The notes beneath the pieces are model-generated. The model saw nothing but the letters and a program-made list of their open reading frames with translations, had not been told where the DNA came from and made no database searches. The position numbers and the translations under genes are program-made. DNA of 64,000 nt from Alphaproteobacteria bacterium (lineage in GTDB: Bacteria > Pseudomonadota > Alphaproteobacteria > UBA8366). Shown piece after piece: positions 8,949 through 17,364 of this stretch (within the stretch, counting starts at the first letter, position 1; each line of letters opens with the position of its first letter). The stretch covers positions 148,032 to 212,031 of the forward strand of contig JAJFJD010000043.1 of the NCBI GenBank assembly GCA_021774335.1. The letters are read 5' to 3'.

Positions 8949-10178
8949 ATGACCGAGTCGACGAACAACAAAATCAATCGCAAACCGCCGCTCGACGGTG
9001 TGCGGGTGCTCGACCTGACGGCGGTCGTGGCCGGCCCCTATTGCACGACGATGCTGGCGGATATGGGCGCCGAGATCGCCAAAGTGGAGCGTGAGGATCG
9101 TGGCGATGACACCCGGACGGCTGCGGTGTATGCCGGCCGCGAGGGGCACGAGGACTACTTCAACGCGATCAATCGGTCGAAGAAAAGCGTGGCGTTGGAC
9201 CTCAAACGCCCGGCGGCACGCGGTGCCGTGCGCGCTTTAGCCGAAAAGGCGGACATCGTCGTGGAGAATTTCAAACCCGGCACTGCGGGCCGATTGGGAC
9301 TGGGTTGGGACGATCTATCGCCGCGCAATCCGCGTCTGATGTATTGCTCGATCTCCGGGTTCGGGCAGGACGGTCCGGCCCGCGACCGGCTTGCACTCGA
9401 TCCGGTGATCCAGGCCGTGTCCGGAATGATGAGCGTGACCGGCGAACCGGACGGTCAGCCGATGCAAACCGGAATCTCAATCTGCGATGTCATGGCCGGC
9501 ATGTTCGCCGCCTACGCCATCGTGTCCGCGTTACACGCAGTACGACGTGACGGTGTGGGACAGTACATCGACCTCAGCATGCAGGCGGCGGCGCTGGCTG
9601 CGCTCGGTACCCGAATGGGCGAAACGCTGCAGGCCGACCAGCTGCCGCTGCGCACCGCCAACGAGAACCCGATGCGGGTTCCCGCAAACGCCTACCTCGC
9701 GAAGGACAACCGCTACATCCAGATCATGGTGCTGAACCAAAGCCATTGGGCGCCATTCTGCCGGGCGTTGGGTCACCCGGAATGGATCGACGACCCGCGG
9801 TTCACAACGCCGGCGCTGCGGTTGAAGAACCGCGACGCGGTGAACAAACGCGCGGTCGCGGCCTTTGCCCAACGCGACACTGCGGAATGGTCGGTGCGGC
9901 TGGAGGCCGAGGGCCTGCCCTTCGCGCCGGTCCTGAATTACAAAGAGTCGCTCAGCGATCCACAGGTCCATCATCGTGGACAGGTTAAGCCGGTGGAACA
10001 CCCGACATCCGGCTCGATCCGCGTCGTCGGCCCGCCCTGGACCTTTAACGACACCGACACACCGATCACACCGCCGCCCCTGCTTGGCCAGCACACCGCC
10101 GCGGTCTTCCAGGATTGGCTGGGGTGGGACGATACGCGGCTGGCGCAATTCCGAGACGATTATGAAGGGCAGGCCTGA
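8949..10178 (+). CDS. Family III CoA-transferase (CaiB/BaiF type)
   Basis: A 409-residue protein with the family III layout: RVLDLTAVVAGPYCTTMLADMGAE at the N-terminus (shown by its first part and AGPYC), NRSKKSVALDLK, VVENFKPG, the SGFGQDGP loop, and the catalytic Asp at 151 (LALDPVIQ). These enzymes move CoA between carboxylic acids through aspartyl-CoA and mixed-anhydride intermediates. AGGA precedes the ATG. It is convergent with the DUF4387/AtuA pair across 15 bp. Together with that pair it suggests activation of an organic acid to its CoA ester, but the acid is not identifiable. Confidence 0.92.
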   Translation: MTESTNNKINRKPPLDGVRVLDLTAVVAGPYCTTMLADMGAEIAKVEREDRGDDTRTAAVYAGREGHEDYFNAINRSKKSVALDLKRPAARGAVRALAEKADIVVENFKPGTAGRLGLGWDDLSPRNPRLMYCSISGFGQDGPARDRLALDPVIQAVSGMMSVTGEPDGQPMQTGISICDVMAGMFAAYAIVSALHAVRRDGVGQYIDLSMQAAALAALGTRMGETLQADQLPLRTANENPMRVPANAYLAKDNRYIQIMVLNQSHWAPFCRALGHPEWIDDPRFTTPALRLKNRDAVNKRAVAAFAQRDTAEWSVRLEAEGLPFAPVLNYKESLSDPQVHHRGQVKPVEHPTSGSIRVVGPPWTFNDTDTPITPPPLLGQHTAAVFQDWLGWDDTRLAQFRDDYEGQA

Positions 10179-10193
10179 CCTGCCGGCCGGCCG

Positions 10194-10505
10194 TTAGATC
10201 GGGATGTCGACCTCAATCAGCGGGGCGTGCTGCTGTGCGCCGTATACGTCGGTGTCGCCCAGATCACCCGCGGAAACCAGCCGCGGCAGCGTCGCCTTGA
10301 AGGCCAATCCCGGTTCGTAAACGGTGAACAGTATATCGTCCACCGACACGTTGTAGAGCTTGGCGAACAGTTCCGGGCAGATCACGCCAGTCGCATGCAC
10401 CTTGTCGAAAGTCTCCTTATCGCCGAAGACCGCGTCGATGGTCAGTTCGAAGGGGCCGGCATTCTTGCTCTTGCAGACGACGGCGATGTCCTTGAGTTTC
10501 GGCAT
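10194..10505 (-). CDS. DUF4387 family protein
   Basis: A 103-residue protein opening MPKLKDIAVVCKSKNAGPFE, which matches the small DUF4387 family; Asp/Glu-rich strands and an FDKVHATG segment follow. It starts only 3 bp after the AtuA stop, so the two are translationally linked. In many proteobacteria DUF4387 is encoded directly after, or fused to, the AtuA (DUF1446) domain, implying a subunit of one enzyme complex. Its biochemical function is unknown to me. No signal peptide or membrane segment is present. Confidence 0.85.
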   Translation of the reverse strand: MPKLKDIAVVCKSKNAGPFELTIDAVFGDKETFDKVHATGVICPELFAKLYNVSVDDILFTVYEPGLAFKATLPRLVSAGDLGDTDVYGAQQHAPLIEVDIPI

Positions 10506-10508
10506 CGG

Positions 10509-11879
10509 CTACCCACGCACGTCTTCGTAATCGATCGGGAACATCTCGGTCGGCGTCTTTGGCTCGACGACATGATAGACGTTGAATCGGTAGGCTGGGC
10601 CGCATTCGATATCCGACGGCGAGAAGGGGAACGCCATGTTGCCCTCCTTGCAGAGACGCCCCGGAAAATCGTTATGCATCGTATTCACCCGCGCGACCGA
10701 TAGAACCGCGTTCGCCGATTCCTGGTCGTCCGCGATGACCTCGACCAAAATGCCGAGTTCATGCCCCGGACTGTCGCTCAGCGGCTCGCGCTCGGCCATC
10801 ACACCGTCACGGCCATAGGTCCGGAAGTTGAGGTGATACTTGTCGGGCGTGACGCCGAGCGCTGCCGATTTCTGCATCACATTCTCGCGTACGATCTCAA
10901 GGTAATCTTCATATCCTGCAATCAACACCGGGTCGCGGGTGCCGCAGATCGTGATCGCGCGATAGCCGATCAGTTCGGCGCCCTCGATCTTGACCGTATA
11001 CTTGTCGTCCGGGATCCACTTCATCCCGGAGATGCGCGTCGCCCTATCCGACACCGCCTCGAACACACAGTCGGATGCATCGAGCACACCGCCCGGCTCC
11101 TGAAAGATCGTCGGACTGGAATTTTCATGCAGACTTTGATTGGCGACCGACTCCGGCGTGCAGTAGCGGATCGGGTTGGGTGACTCGCAAATCACGCCGC
11201 CGTCTTCGGTGATCGTGACATGGATGCAGTCATGCGCTTTCGGCCAAGCACTGGCACCCGCACATTCGAGCATCTTGCCCGCATACCAAGCCGGGGCTGC
11301 CTCGGTCTGCGCGCGCATGGCGCAGGCGGCGAAGGGCGCGGGATCGGTGCTGCGACCGCCGAGCACGACCAGCGCGCCTTGGTCCAGCGCCTCCATATAC
11401 GGTTCCGTTCCCATGCAGCCGACGATCCGTTCCGCCTTATCGACCGTCTCGGCGTCGAGCGGCGGCACGTTGCGCATCGATTTTACCGTGCCCGCCTCCA
11501 ACTGCTTCTTAACCCAAGCCTTGTCCTGCTCGGCATGGATCGTCGCCATCTTGAAGGACAGGCCATCCTCGCGGGCGATCTCGCGCACAATGTCGGCCAT
11601 GACCTCGAGATGCGGCTCGCCGCCGGCACCGCCGCAGGTGCCGACCGTCACGGGAATGTTGTGCTTTACCGCGGCACGTAGCATCAGTTGGATGTCGCGC
11701 TTCATCGCCAACCGCGAGTTCAAGGTCTTGCCCGAGCCAAGATAATGCGGACCCGGGTCGACGCTACCGCCGTCGACGCCGAGCATGTCGACGCCCATCT
11801 CGATGCCGCGTTCCAGGGATTCTTCGGGATAGCCGTATCCCAAGATGCCACTGGTCGAAAGCAGCCGGTAGTCGCCCAT
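10509..11879 (-). CDS. AtuA-like protein (acyclic terpene utilisation AtuA family, DUF1446)
   Basis: A 456-residue protein of the AtuA/DUF1446 family, named from the acyclic terpene utilisation cluster of Pseudomonas. Visible landmarks are the N-terminal GILGYGYPEESLERG, VTVGTCGGAGGEPHLEV, and VVLGGRSTDPAPFA. The family is repeatedly found with CoA-ester enzymes, but its reaction is not established. The closely spaced DUF4387 gene, a convergent CoA-transferase and an upstream TauD-type gene on the same strand (70 bp away) give it a catabolic setting. A terpene substrate should not be assumed because no other atu or liu genes are present in the window. Confidence 0.85.
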   Translation of the reverse strand: MGDYRLLSTSGILGYGYPEESLERGIEMGVDMLGVDGGSVDPGPHYLGSGKTLNSRLAMKRDIQLMLRAAVKHNIPVTVGTCGGAGGEPHLEVMADIVREIAREDGLSFKMATIHAEQDKAWVKKQLEAGTVKSMRNVPPLDAETVDKAERIVGCMGTEPYMEALDQGALVVLGGRSTDPAPFAACAMRAQTEAAPAWYAGKMLECAGASAWPKAHDCIHVTITEDGGVICESPNPIRYCTPESVANQSLHENSSPTIFQEPGGVLDASDCVFEAVSDRATRISGMKWIPDDKYTVKIEGAELIGYRAITICGTRDPVLIAGYEDYLEIVRENVMQKSAALGVTPDKYHLNFRTYGRDGVMAEREPLSDSPGHELGILVEVIADDQESANAVLSVARVNTMHNDFPGRLCKEGNMAFPFSPSDIECGPAYRFNVYHVVEPKTPTEMFPIDYEDVRG

Positions 11880-11949
11880 CGCATATGCTCCGTGTCGGTT
11901 ATGTCATTTGTTCAGGTTAGATGAATCGGCCTCGACATGGCAAAACTTC

Positions 11950-12819
11950 TCAATGAGGCCGGTCGCCCCGGACAAGTGCCCGGTACAGTTTTCGGTGCTG
12001 CGAGTGATCGTAATCGAACTGGGCCTGGTGCAATGCCGACCGGTTGTCGACGATCAGCATGTCGCCGAGTTTGTATTCGTGGGTGTAGGTGAATTCGGGC
12101 TTGATCGCGGTTTCCAGCAATTCGGCCAGGAATTCCTGCGTTTCCGCCGGCTCCATGCCAAGGATTTTTTCGGTCTTCCCGGTGTGAAACCAGATCGCTT
12201 TGGTGCCGCGTTCGGGATGGGTGCGGATCAGCGGCTGGATCATCAGCCCAGCGTCGGATTCCTGTTGCGCCTTGAGGATATCGGGATTGGCGATCTTGGC
12301 CCGCGCACTGCTGATCAGCGTATTGGCCGTCTGCATCCCGTCGAGGCGCTTGCGAAAGTCTTCGGGCAAGGCCTCAAAAGCGGCGCGCGAGTTGCACACT
12401 GCCGTGCCGCCGCCGCTATCGGGCAGCGCCACGGGATAGAGCGAGGTGAACTTAGGCGGACGCTCCTGGTTGGTGTGATCCGTATGCCAGGTCGAATTCT
12501 TTGCCACCTTGGCCTGCTTGCCGGTGCTGTCCTTATGGCGGTTCGACAGGACGCTGATCAGCGGCTCGCCGGGTGCGAGGTAGAGCCGGTTCTGATCTTC
12601 CATCAACTCCCCGAATAATTCAGCCGCCGCCCGGAATTGCGATGCCGTGAAGTCCTGCGCCCGAATGACCAGTGCGACGTTATCGACCAGGGCATCGTAA
12701 AGCTGCTGGCGCGTCGCTTCGTCGATCGGTTCGCGCAGATCGATACCGGTCACTTCGGCGCCGATATGCTCTTTGATCTTGGTGATTTTCAGGGTGCGGT
12801 CTTCGGCAAGCACGCTCAT
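11950..12819 (-). CDS. TauD/TfdA-family Fe(II)/2-oxoglutarate dioxygenase
   Basis: The start at 12819 (MSVLAEDRTLKIT) is decided by a strong GGAGGA seven bases upstream; a longer open frame reaching 13407 runs antisense over the RidA gene and is not used. The 289-residue protein has H112-x-D114 (STWHTDHTNQE) and the C-terminal VDNRSALHQAQ His, then the Arg-bearing HRKLYRALVRGDRP end. HPERGTKAIWFHTGKTEKI is the central signature. The substrate is unknown. It is divergent from a RidA gene and lies upstream of AtuA/DUF4387 on the same strand, so it could lead that transcription unit. Confidence 0.9.
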   Translation of the reverse strand: MSVLAEDRTLKITKIKEHIGAEVTGIDLREPIDEATRQQLYDALVDNVALVIRAQDFTASQFRAAAELFGELMEDQNRLYLAPGEPLISVLSNRHKDSTGKQAKVAKNSTWHTDHTNQERPPKFTSLYPVALPDSGGGTAVCNSRAAFEALPEDFRKRLDGMQTANTLISSARAKIANPDILKAQQESDAGLMIQPLIRTHPERGTKAIWFHTGKTEKILGMEPAETQEFLAELLETAIKPEFTYTHEYKLGDMLIVDNRSALHQAQFDYDHSQHRKLYRALVRGDRPH

Positions 12820-12933
12820 GGGGCGATTCCTCCGGGTCGTGGATGGTCCGCTATTATCGCATATTCTTCTGTATTCTGTCGCATGCGGCCGCCTGTGGTA
12901 AAATTCCGGCCAGCGCCGAAGGAGAATACCGCC

Positions 12934-13326
12934 ATGAAACGCACGCAATATGCGTCCGACTATCAGAAGTCCCGATCCTACGCCCCTGCCGTGGTGACCG
13001 AGGGCGGCAAGACCGTGTGGCTCGCCGGGTTGCTCGCGGCGGACGACGAAGACGGCAATTCGCTTGCCGGCGATTTCGGGGCGCAAGTACGCTGCGTGTT
13101 CCGCAAGATGGCACGGCAGATGGAAGAGGTCGGCGGCAGTATCGACAACGTGGTCACGATGACCGGCTTCATCACGGAGGTGCGCTATAACCTGGACTTC
13201 GTCGAGATTCGAAAAGAGTTCTTCAGCGACGACAGCTACCCGGCCTCGACACTGGTGACGGTACAGGCGCTGAACCGGCCCGAAGCGATGGTCGAAATCA
13301 CCGCCACCGCGGTCATACCGGAATAA
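12934..13326 (+). CDS. RidA/YjgF-family protein
   Basis: A 130-residue protein beginning at the ATG at 12934, preceded by GAAGGAG. It has the RidA layout: VVTEGGKTVWLAGLLAADDE (N-terminal sheet), VGGSIDNVVTMTGFITEV, and YPASTLVTVQALNRPEAMVEI, with the conserved Arg of standard RidA deaminases replaced by Ser-Thr in the PASTLV region. RidA proteins hydrolyse reactive enamine/imine intermediates released by PLP enzymes, and subfamilies without the Arg often serve specialised catabolic pathways. It is divergent from the TauD-type dioxygenase, which would fit clearing an imine product (inference). Confidence 0.85.
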   Translation: MKRTQYASDYQKSRSYAPAVVTEGGKTVWLAGLLAADDEDGNSLAGDFGAQVRCVFRKMARQMEEVGGSIDNVVTMTGFITEVRYNLDFVEIRKEFFSDDSYPASTLVTVQALNRPEAMVEITATAVIPE

Positions 13327-13406
13327 CGATAGCCCAGACTGGAAGCAAAAACGGCATCCAACCGAGGCCATCTGGCGCGCGCGGCCGTGGCCGCATCGAA
13401 TTCGCA

Positions 13407-13427
13407 TTGAATGATAACGACATTCAA
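13407..13427. promoter_or_regulatory. Inverted repeat upstream of the orphan gene at 13535
   Basis: TTGAATG and CATTCAA form perfect 7-bp arms around a 7-bp spacer in the intergenic space between the RidA stop and the orphan gene start. The position about 110 bp before the next ATG would suit an operator. No regulator can be named. Confidence 0.3.
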
Positions 13428-13534
13428 ATTTGTGTCGATATCATCCGTCATGCCGACGCGACGCGTTTGTAACCTGAATGTCTTTAGGGTCCGCGATCCA
13501 ACGTAATCCACTGCATGATAAGGAGCGAATTCAT

Positions 13535-14227
13535 ATGAGCAATGAAGGCCTGACCCAATGCTGTTGTACTCCGGGTAGGTTCGAAGACCCCATCACGATG
13601 ACGCCTTTTCCCGCTGCCAATTTGCCGGCGGCAGGCGATCAAAATCGATTCTCAGTTCTGCTGGGCGATGACGGAAATCTTTACGTCTCCGACGGCGCTC
13701 AGTGGACCCAAGTCGGCGCCAGCGGTGCGGATTTTTCGGCCGTCGCGGCTTCGGCAAAATATCAAGCCTTCCGGCTGGTGATCCGTAATGAAGGCGGCAC
13801 GATTCAGCACTTCATAACCACGCCGTTTAATGGCCTTTTTAGCTCACCATTTGCGAGTCCCGGCAGCTTGGCCAACAAAGTTAACAACGCAAGCAGTACG
13901 CCGACGGCAACGCCTATCGGTGCGATTGCGACCTTAACACCGACGAATGGCGCGATGATCCCCAACGACGGACTCATCCCGGGTGCATTGATTCTCGACA
14001 CGGCCGCTTTCTCCAATGGCGACTGGACCGGGACGTGGACGATCGCAAGCAACACAGTAACAACCTTCAAAACATTGACCCCATCGTTCATCGAAGAATC
14101 GATCAACGGCGTCAGCCGGTTGCGAATGTATATCGTTGGGAAAACGTCAACCAACAACACTGATCGATGGGACCAGTTGGCAATCGGTGAATCGGTCGCA
14201 ATCGACTACGCGGGATTCATGACCTAA
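13535..14227 (+). CDS. Hypothetical protein, Thr/Ser-rich, phage-structural-like N-terminus
   Basis: A 230-residue protein not recognised as a known family. The ATG at 13535 follows AAGGAG. It has a QCCCTPG cysteine cluster at residues 8-14, then LGDDGNLYVSDGAQW, a pattern common in bacteriophage tail and decoration proteins, followed by a Thr/Ser/Asn-rich body with alternating hydrophobic residues suggesting beta structure. There is no signal peptide or transmembrane helix. The gene is more AT-rich than its neighbours and stands alone between non-related genes, with its own intrinsic terminator, which is compatible with lateral acquisition. It could be a gene-transfer-agent or phage remnant, or an unrelated orphan. 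Confidence 0.7.
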   Translation: MSNEGLTQCCCTPGRFEDPITMTPFPAANLPAAGDQNRFSVLLGDDGNLYVSDGAQWTQVGASGADFSAVAASAKYQAFRLVIRNEGGTIQHFITTPFNGLFSSPFASPGSLANKVNNASSTPTATPIGAIATLTPTNGAMIPNDGLIPGALILDTAAFSNGDWTGTWTIASNTVTTFKTLTPSFIEESINGVSRLRMYIVGKTSTNNTDRWDQLAIGESVAIDYAGFMT

Positions 14228-14324
14228 GTGCGCTCGCAAAGGAAATATCCCGACTGAACGAGAATTCTCAATACTCGTTCGCTGATAATTATCCACTGCT
14301 TATAGAGCCACGAGAATTGAATCG

Positions 14325-14350
14325 GGGGCGCTCCGTTGGAGCGCCCCTTT
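14325..14350 (+). terminator. Intrinsic terminator after the orphan gene
   Basis: GGGGCGCTCC (14325-14334) and GGAGCGCCCC (14338-14347) form a perfect 10-bp GC-rich stem with a 3-base loop, followed by TTT. It lies about 100 bp after the orphan gene stop and just before the stop of the convergent hydroxyacid dehydrogenase, so it may act in both directions. Confidence 0.75.
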
Positions 14351-14377
14351 ACCAACCATCAGCGGGAACATCCCGGT

Positions 14378-15385
14378 CTAATCGTTCGGCCTCGGTCGCC
14401 GCGATTGTGGTCCTTCCCATGATTCGGGGTTCAGCACGAAGGGCGGCAGGTCGCCGCGCACGGCGGTCAGCAATTGATCGACGGCGTTGACCGTCATGCG
14501 CTTGGTCGTCTCCGTGCTGAGGCCCGCGGTATGCGGCGTCAACACGATCCGCGGATGATTGAGGATCCGGTGACCAGCGGGCAGCGGTTCCGGCTCGTAC
14601 ACGTCGAGCCCCGCTCCCGCCACGTGGCCTGAATCGACGGCGTCGGCCAACGCGTCCAGATCGAGCGTTTGCCCTCGCGACGTGTTGACCACGAAAGAAC
14701 CCTTCGGCAGAGCGGCCAGCGCGTCCGCATCGACGATCGCGCGGCTGGTTTCCGTCAGTTCCGGGCAGACGCATAACACCTCGCACTCGCCCAGCATTTC
14801 CTGCAGATTGCTGCGCCGCTCTACTTCGGCGAGTGCGGCAAGGCGCGGGTCGACATAGGGGTCGTAGCCAAGCACGCGGCAGCGGAAGGCGAGGCGCAGC
14901 TTGCGCGCCAGTTCGGTGCCGATCCAACCGAGCCCGATTATACCGACGGTCTTGCCTTCGAGTTCGTAGAGTCCCAGGCCGCTGCGTTGATCCCAGCCAC
15001 TGCCGTCGCGAGCCGCGGCATCGCTCCACATCAGGCGTTTCATCGTCGCCAGCACCAGCATCAAAGTGTGTTCTGAAACGGGAATGCGGCCGAATCCCTG
15101 GTTGTTCACGACCAAGACGCCACGTTCAGTCGCCGCCACGATGTCGATTTTGTCGTAGCCGAAGCCCGACGTGGACACGACGACCAGATCGTCGGCGGCA
15201 TCGAGAATTTCGGGCGTCACGGTTTCCGGGTAGCGGACCCAAAGCCCCTTTGCATCCGGCAATGCCGCCATCAGGTCGTGAGGGTCGCTCGAATCGACGA
15301 CCGTAACGTTTACGCCGGCTGCCTCGAGTTGCTGTTGGCCGCTCGGATCATACATCGGGCGCCACAAGACGATCTTTGGTCCCAT
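14378..15385 (-). CDS. D-2-hydroxyacid dehydrogenase (NAD-dependent), second paralogue
   Basis: A 335-residue D-isomer 2-hydroxyacid dehydrogenase. Motifs: GIIGLGWIGTELARK (nucleotide binding), VVNTSRGQTLDLDAL (catalytic Arg region), DVYEPEPLP (Glu) and LTPHTAGLS (His). It diverges clearly from the paralogue at 2239, for example in the insertion after the Rossmann motif (RVLGYDPYVDPR). AGGGAGA precedes the ATG. Substrate unknown; glyoxylate, hydroxypyruvate or phosphoglycerate are family options. It appears to be a single-gene unit, convergent with the orphan gene and divergent from the CDP-alcohol phosphotransferase. Confidence 0.9.
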   Translation of the reverse strand: MGPKIVLWRPMYDPSGQQQLEAAGVNVTVVDSSDPHDLMAALPDAKGLWVRYPETVTPEILDAADDLVVVSTSGFGYDKIDIVAATERGVLVVNNQGFGRIPVSEHTLMLVLATMKRLMWSDAAARDGSGWDQRSGLGLYELEGKTVGIIGLGWIGTELARKLRLAFRCRVLGYDPYVDPRLAALAEVERRSNLQEMLGECEVLCVCPELTETSRAIVDADALAALPKGSFVVNTSRGQTLDLDALADAVDSGHVAGAGLDVYEPEPLPAGHRILNHPRIVLTPHTAGLSTETTKRMTVNAVDQLLTAVRGDLPPFVLNPESWEGPQSRRPRPND

Positions 15386-15612
15386 TGATTTTCGTTCTCC
15401 CTGTACCCGCCGCGCTCACGGCCCGAGCCATCCTAGTTCATTCGCCTGAAATATCGAAAACCGTCCGCGTCCACGCCCCGGGCGGCGAAAAATGACAGAG
15501 AAACAGACATTGAAGTTTCTCTTTTATGACACTTATCTTAGGCGCATATAGACGATCAAATTGCCTGACCGGTCGCCCGGGCAGCCCCACGACAGCACGA
15601 GATCATCCCGCC

Positions 15613-16287
15613 ATGGCCGACATTGATCCCGATTTTCAGCTGGAAAAACCGACGCACCTGTTTCCGTTGGTCCGCCATCTATCCTATCCGTCGAGCTTGG
15701 CATTAAACCATCTGCCGGTCACGCCGAACCAGATCACCGCCGTGTCGATGGTGTGCGGTCTCAGCGGCGCATGGATGCTGCGCCATGACGATTATCTCAG
15801 CACTCTGATCGCCGCGGTCCTATTGGTCGCGTGCTACGTGCTGGACAACAACGACGGCGAGATCGCCCGGCTGAAGGGCCTTGCATCAGAATTCGGCAAG
15901 CGGTTCGATACTTTCGTCGACTGGATCGTGCATGCGGCGATATTCATGTGTCTGGGATGGGGCGTCGCGGAGAAGTCGGGCAACGACATCTGGTTTTGGT
16001 TCGGCGTCGCGGCGGCCGTTGGCGGCACCATCAACTACATCATCGATACTATCCGGGACACCCGCGAGAAGGCCGCCGGGGTCGAGAAGATCGAGGACGG
16101 GCCCGACCAAACCACCGGCGACCGCATGGTGTTTTCCTCGCGGGTCGTGCGGACGGATTTTTGCTTCATCGTCCTGGTCTTGGCGCTGATCGATGCCGTT
16201 TGGCTGTTGCTTCCCGCATCAGCGATCGGGGCGCAAGTGTACTGGGGTCTGCAATTCGTCAAGAACTTCCGCCGCCACCATGTTTGA
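15613..16287 (+). CDS. CDP-alcohol phosphatidyltransferase family membrane protein
   Basis: A 224-residue integral membrane protein with the complete CDP-alcohol phosphotransferase signature: D81-G82-x2-A-R86-x8-G95-x3-D99-x3-D103 (starting NNDGEIAR). These residues bind metal and the CDP-linked substrate and transfer a phosphoalcohol to an acceptor to make phospholipids. The start at 15613 is preferred over an in-frame extension because MADIDPDF is followed by the expected amphipathic helix (PTHLFPLVRHLSYP), as in family members. Several hydrophobic helices follow. Its last 8 bases overlap the next gene, so the two products are probably made in step. Confidence 0.88.
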   Translation: MADIDPDFQLEKPTHLFPLVRHLSYPSSLALNHLPVTPNQITAVSMVCGLSGAWMLRHDDYLSTLIAAVLLVACYVLDNNDGEIARLKGLASEFGKRFDTFVDWIVHAAIFMCLGWGVAEKSGNDIWFWFGVAAAVGGTINYIIDTIRDTREKAAGVEKIEDGPDQTTGDRMVFSSRVVRTDFCFIVLVLALIDAVWLLLPASAIGAQVYWGLQFVKNFRRHHV

Positions 16288-17281
16288 CGGCGCACGCGCC
16301 TTTCGCCCTTTTCAGTTCCTCTTCTTGGTCTGCGGGCTCGGTTTTCTCGGCATCATCCTGTGGAACACCGACCTGCAATCGGTCTCGCAGTATGTGGCCG
16401 CCATCGGTTGGGGCATCCTGCTGGTGTTGGCGGTCTACATGCTCGCCTTCCTGGCCGACACCGCGTCGTGGCAAACCGTCATCCGGAACGAATGGCTGAA
16501 GGGTCTCGGGTTCTACGCCCTCTGGAAAATCCGCATGGTCGGCGCCGCGTTGAACCGCGTGACCCCGGTCTTCGGGCTGGCGGGTGAACCGGTGAAAGCG
16601 ATCCTGCTGCGCAAATTCCACGGCATGGACTATCAGGAAGGTGCGGCATCGCTGGTGGTCGCCAAAACCGCCAACCTGATCGCGTTGGTGATTTTTCTGG
16701 CGATCGGGCTGGCCACCGCCTTGACCTTCGACCTTCTTCCCAAGGGCTATAACTGGGGGGCGATCGCGGCCCTCGCCACACTCACGCTTGGCATATTCGC
16801 CCTGTTCCTCGTGCAGCGCCTGAAACTCAGTTCGGCCACTGCGTCCTGGCTATCGCAGCGGCGCTTCGGCCGTCCCATCGCCAAAGTCATCGTGCAGATC
16901 CACGCGTTGGATCAGCGCCTCGTCGAAAGCTATACACGCGACCGGCGGCGCTTCGCCCTGTCGATCCTGCTGACGCTCGTCAACTGGTTGCTGGGTGCGG
17001 TCGAGCTGTGGGTGACGCTGTGGTTCATCGGCGAGCCAATCACGCTGGTCGAAGCTCTCTGCGCCGACGCCGCCGTCGAACTGGTGCGCGCGGCGACATT
17101 CTTCATCCCCGCCACCATCGGCACCCAGGAAGCGGCCCTGGTGCTGGTACTCGGCCATATCACCGGCCAGCCGTCGGTTGGCCTCGCCGTTGCCGTCATT
17201 CGCCGGTTCCGCGAACTCATCTGGGTCGTCTGGGGATTCGCCATCGGCTGGTTCGGCTTCAGGCCGCAGAACGCGGCCTAG
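16280..17281 (+). CDS. Flippase-like / lysylphosphatidylglycerol synthase transmembrane-domain protein (UPF0104)
   Basis: A 333-residue polytopic membrane protein with about eight hydrophobic segments, matching the UPF0104 family, which is the flippase part of MprF-type proteins. The hallmark segments are RVTPVFGLAGEPVKAILLRKF near residue 100 and the late ATFFIPATIGTQEAALVLV loop. The ATG at 16280 overlaps the previous gene's stop by 8 bases. Family proteins are thought to move or organise lipids such as lysyl-phosphatidylglycerol or hopanoid/dolichol-type lipids. Paired with a phosphoalcohol transferase it suggests synthesis followed by export of one lipid (inference). Confidence 0.85.
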   Translation: MFDGARAFRPFQFLFLVCGLGFLGIILWNTDLQSVSQYVAAIGWGILLVLAVYMLAFLADTASWQTVIRNEWLKGLGFYALWKIRMVGAALNRVTPVFGLAGEPVKAILLRKFHGMDYQEGAASLVVAKTANLIALVIFLAIGLATALTFDLLPKGYNWGAIAALATLTLGIFALFLVQRLKLSSATASWLSQRRFGRPIAKVIVQIHALDQRLVESYTRDRRRFALSILLTLVNWLLGAVELWVTLWFIGEPITLVEALCADAAVELVRAATFFIPATIGTQEAALVLVLGHITGQPSVGLAVAVIRRFRELIWVVWGFAIGWFGFRPQNAA

Positions 17282-17364
17282 ATCACCCGCACGCGTTCGC
17301 GCCGCCCACCATTTCGCATTATTGTCGAGATGATCCCAACCGGCATGGAAGGACCGCCTCAACG

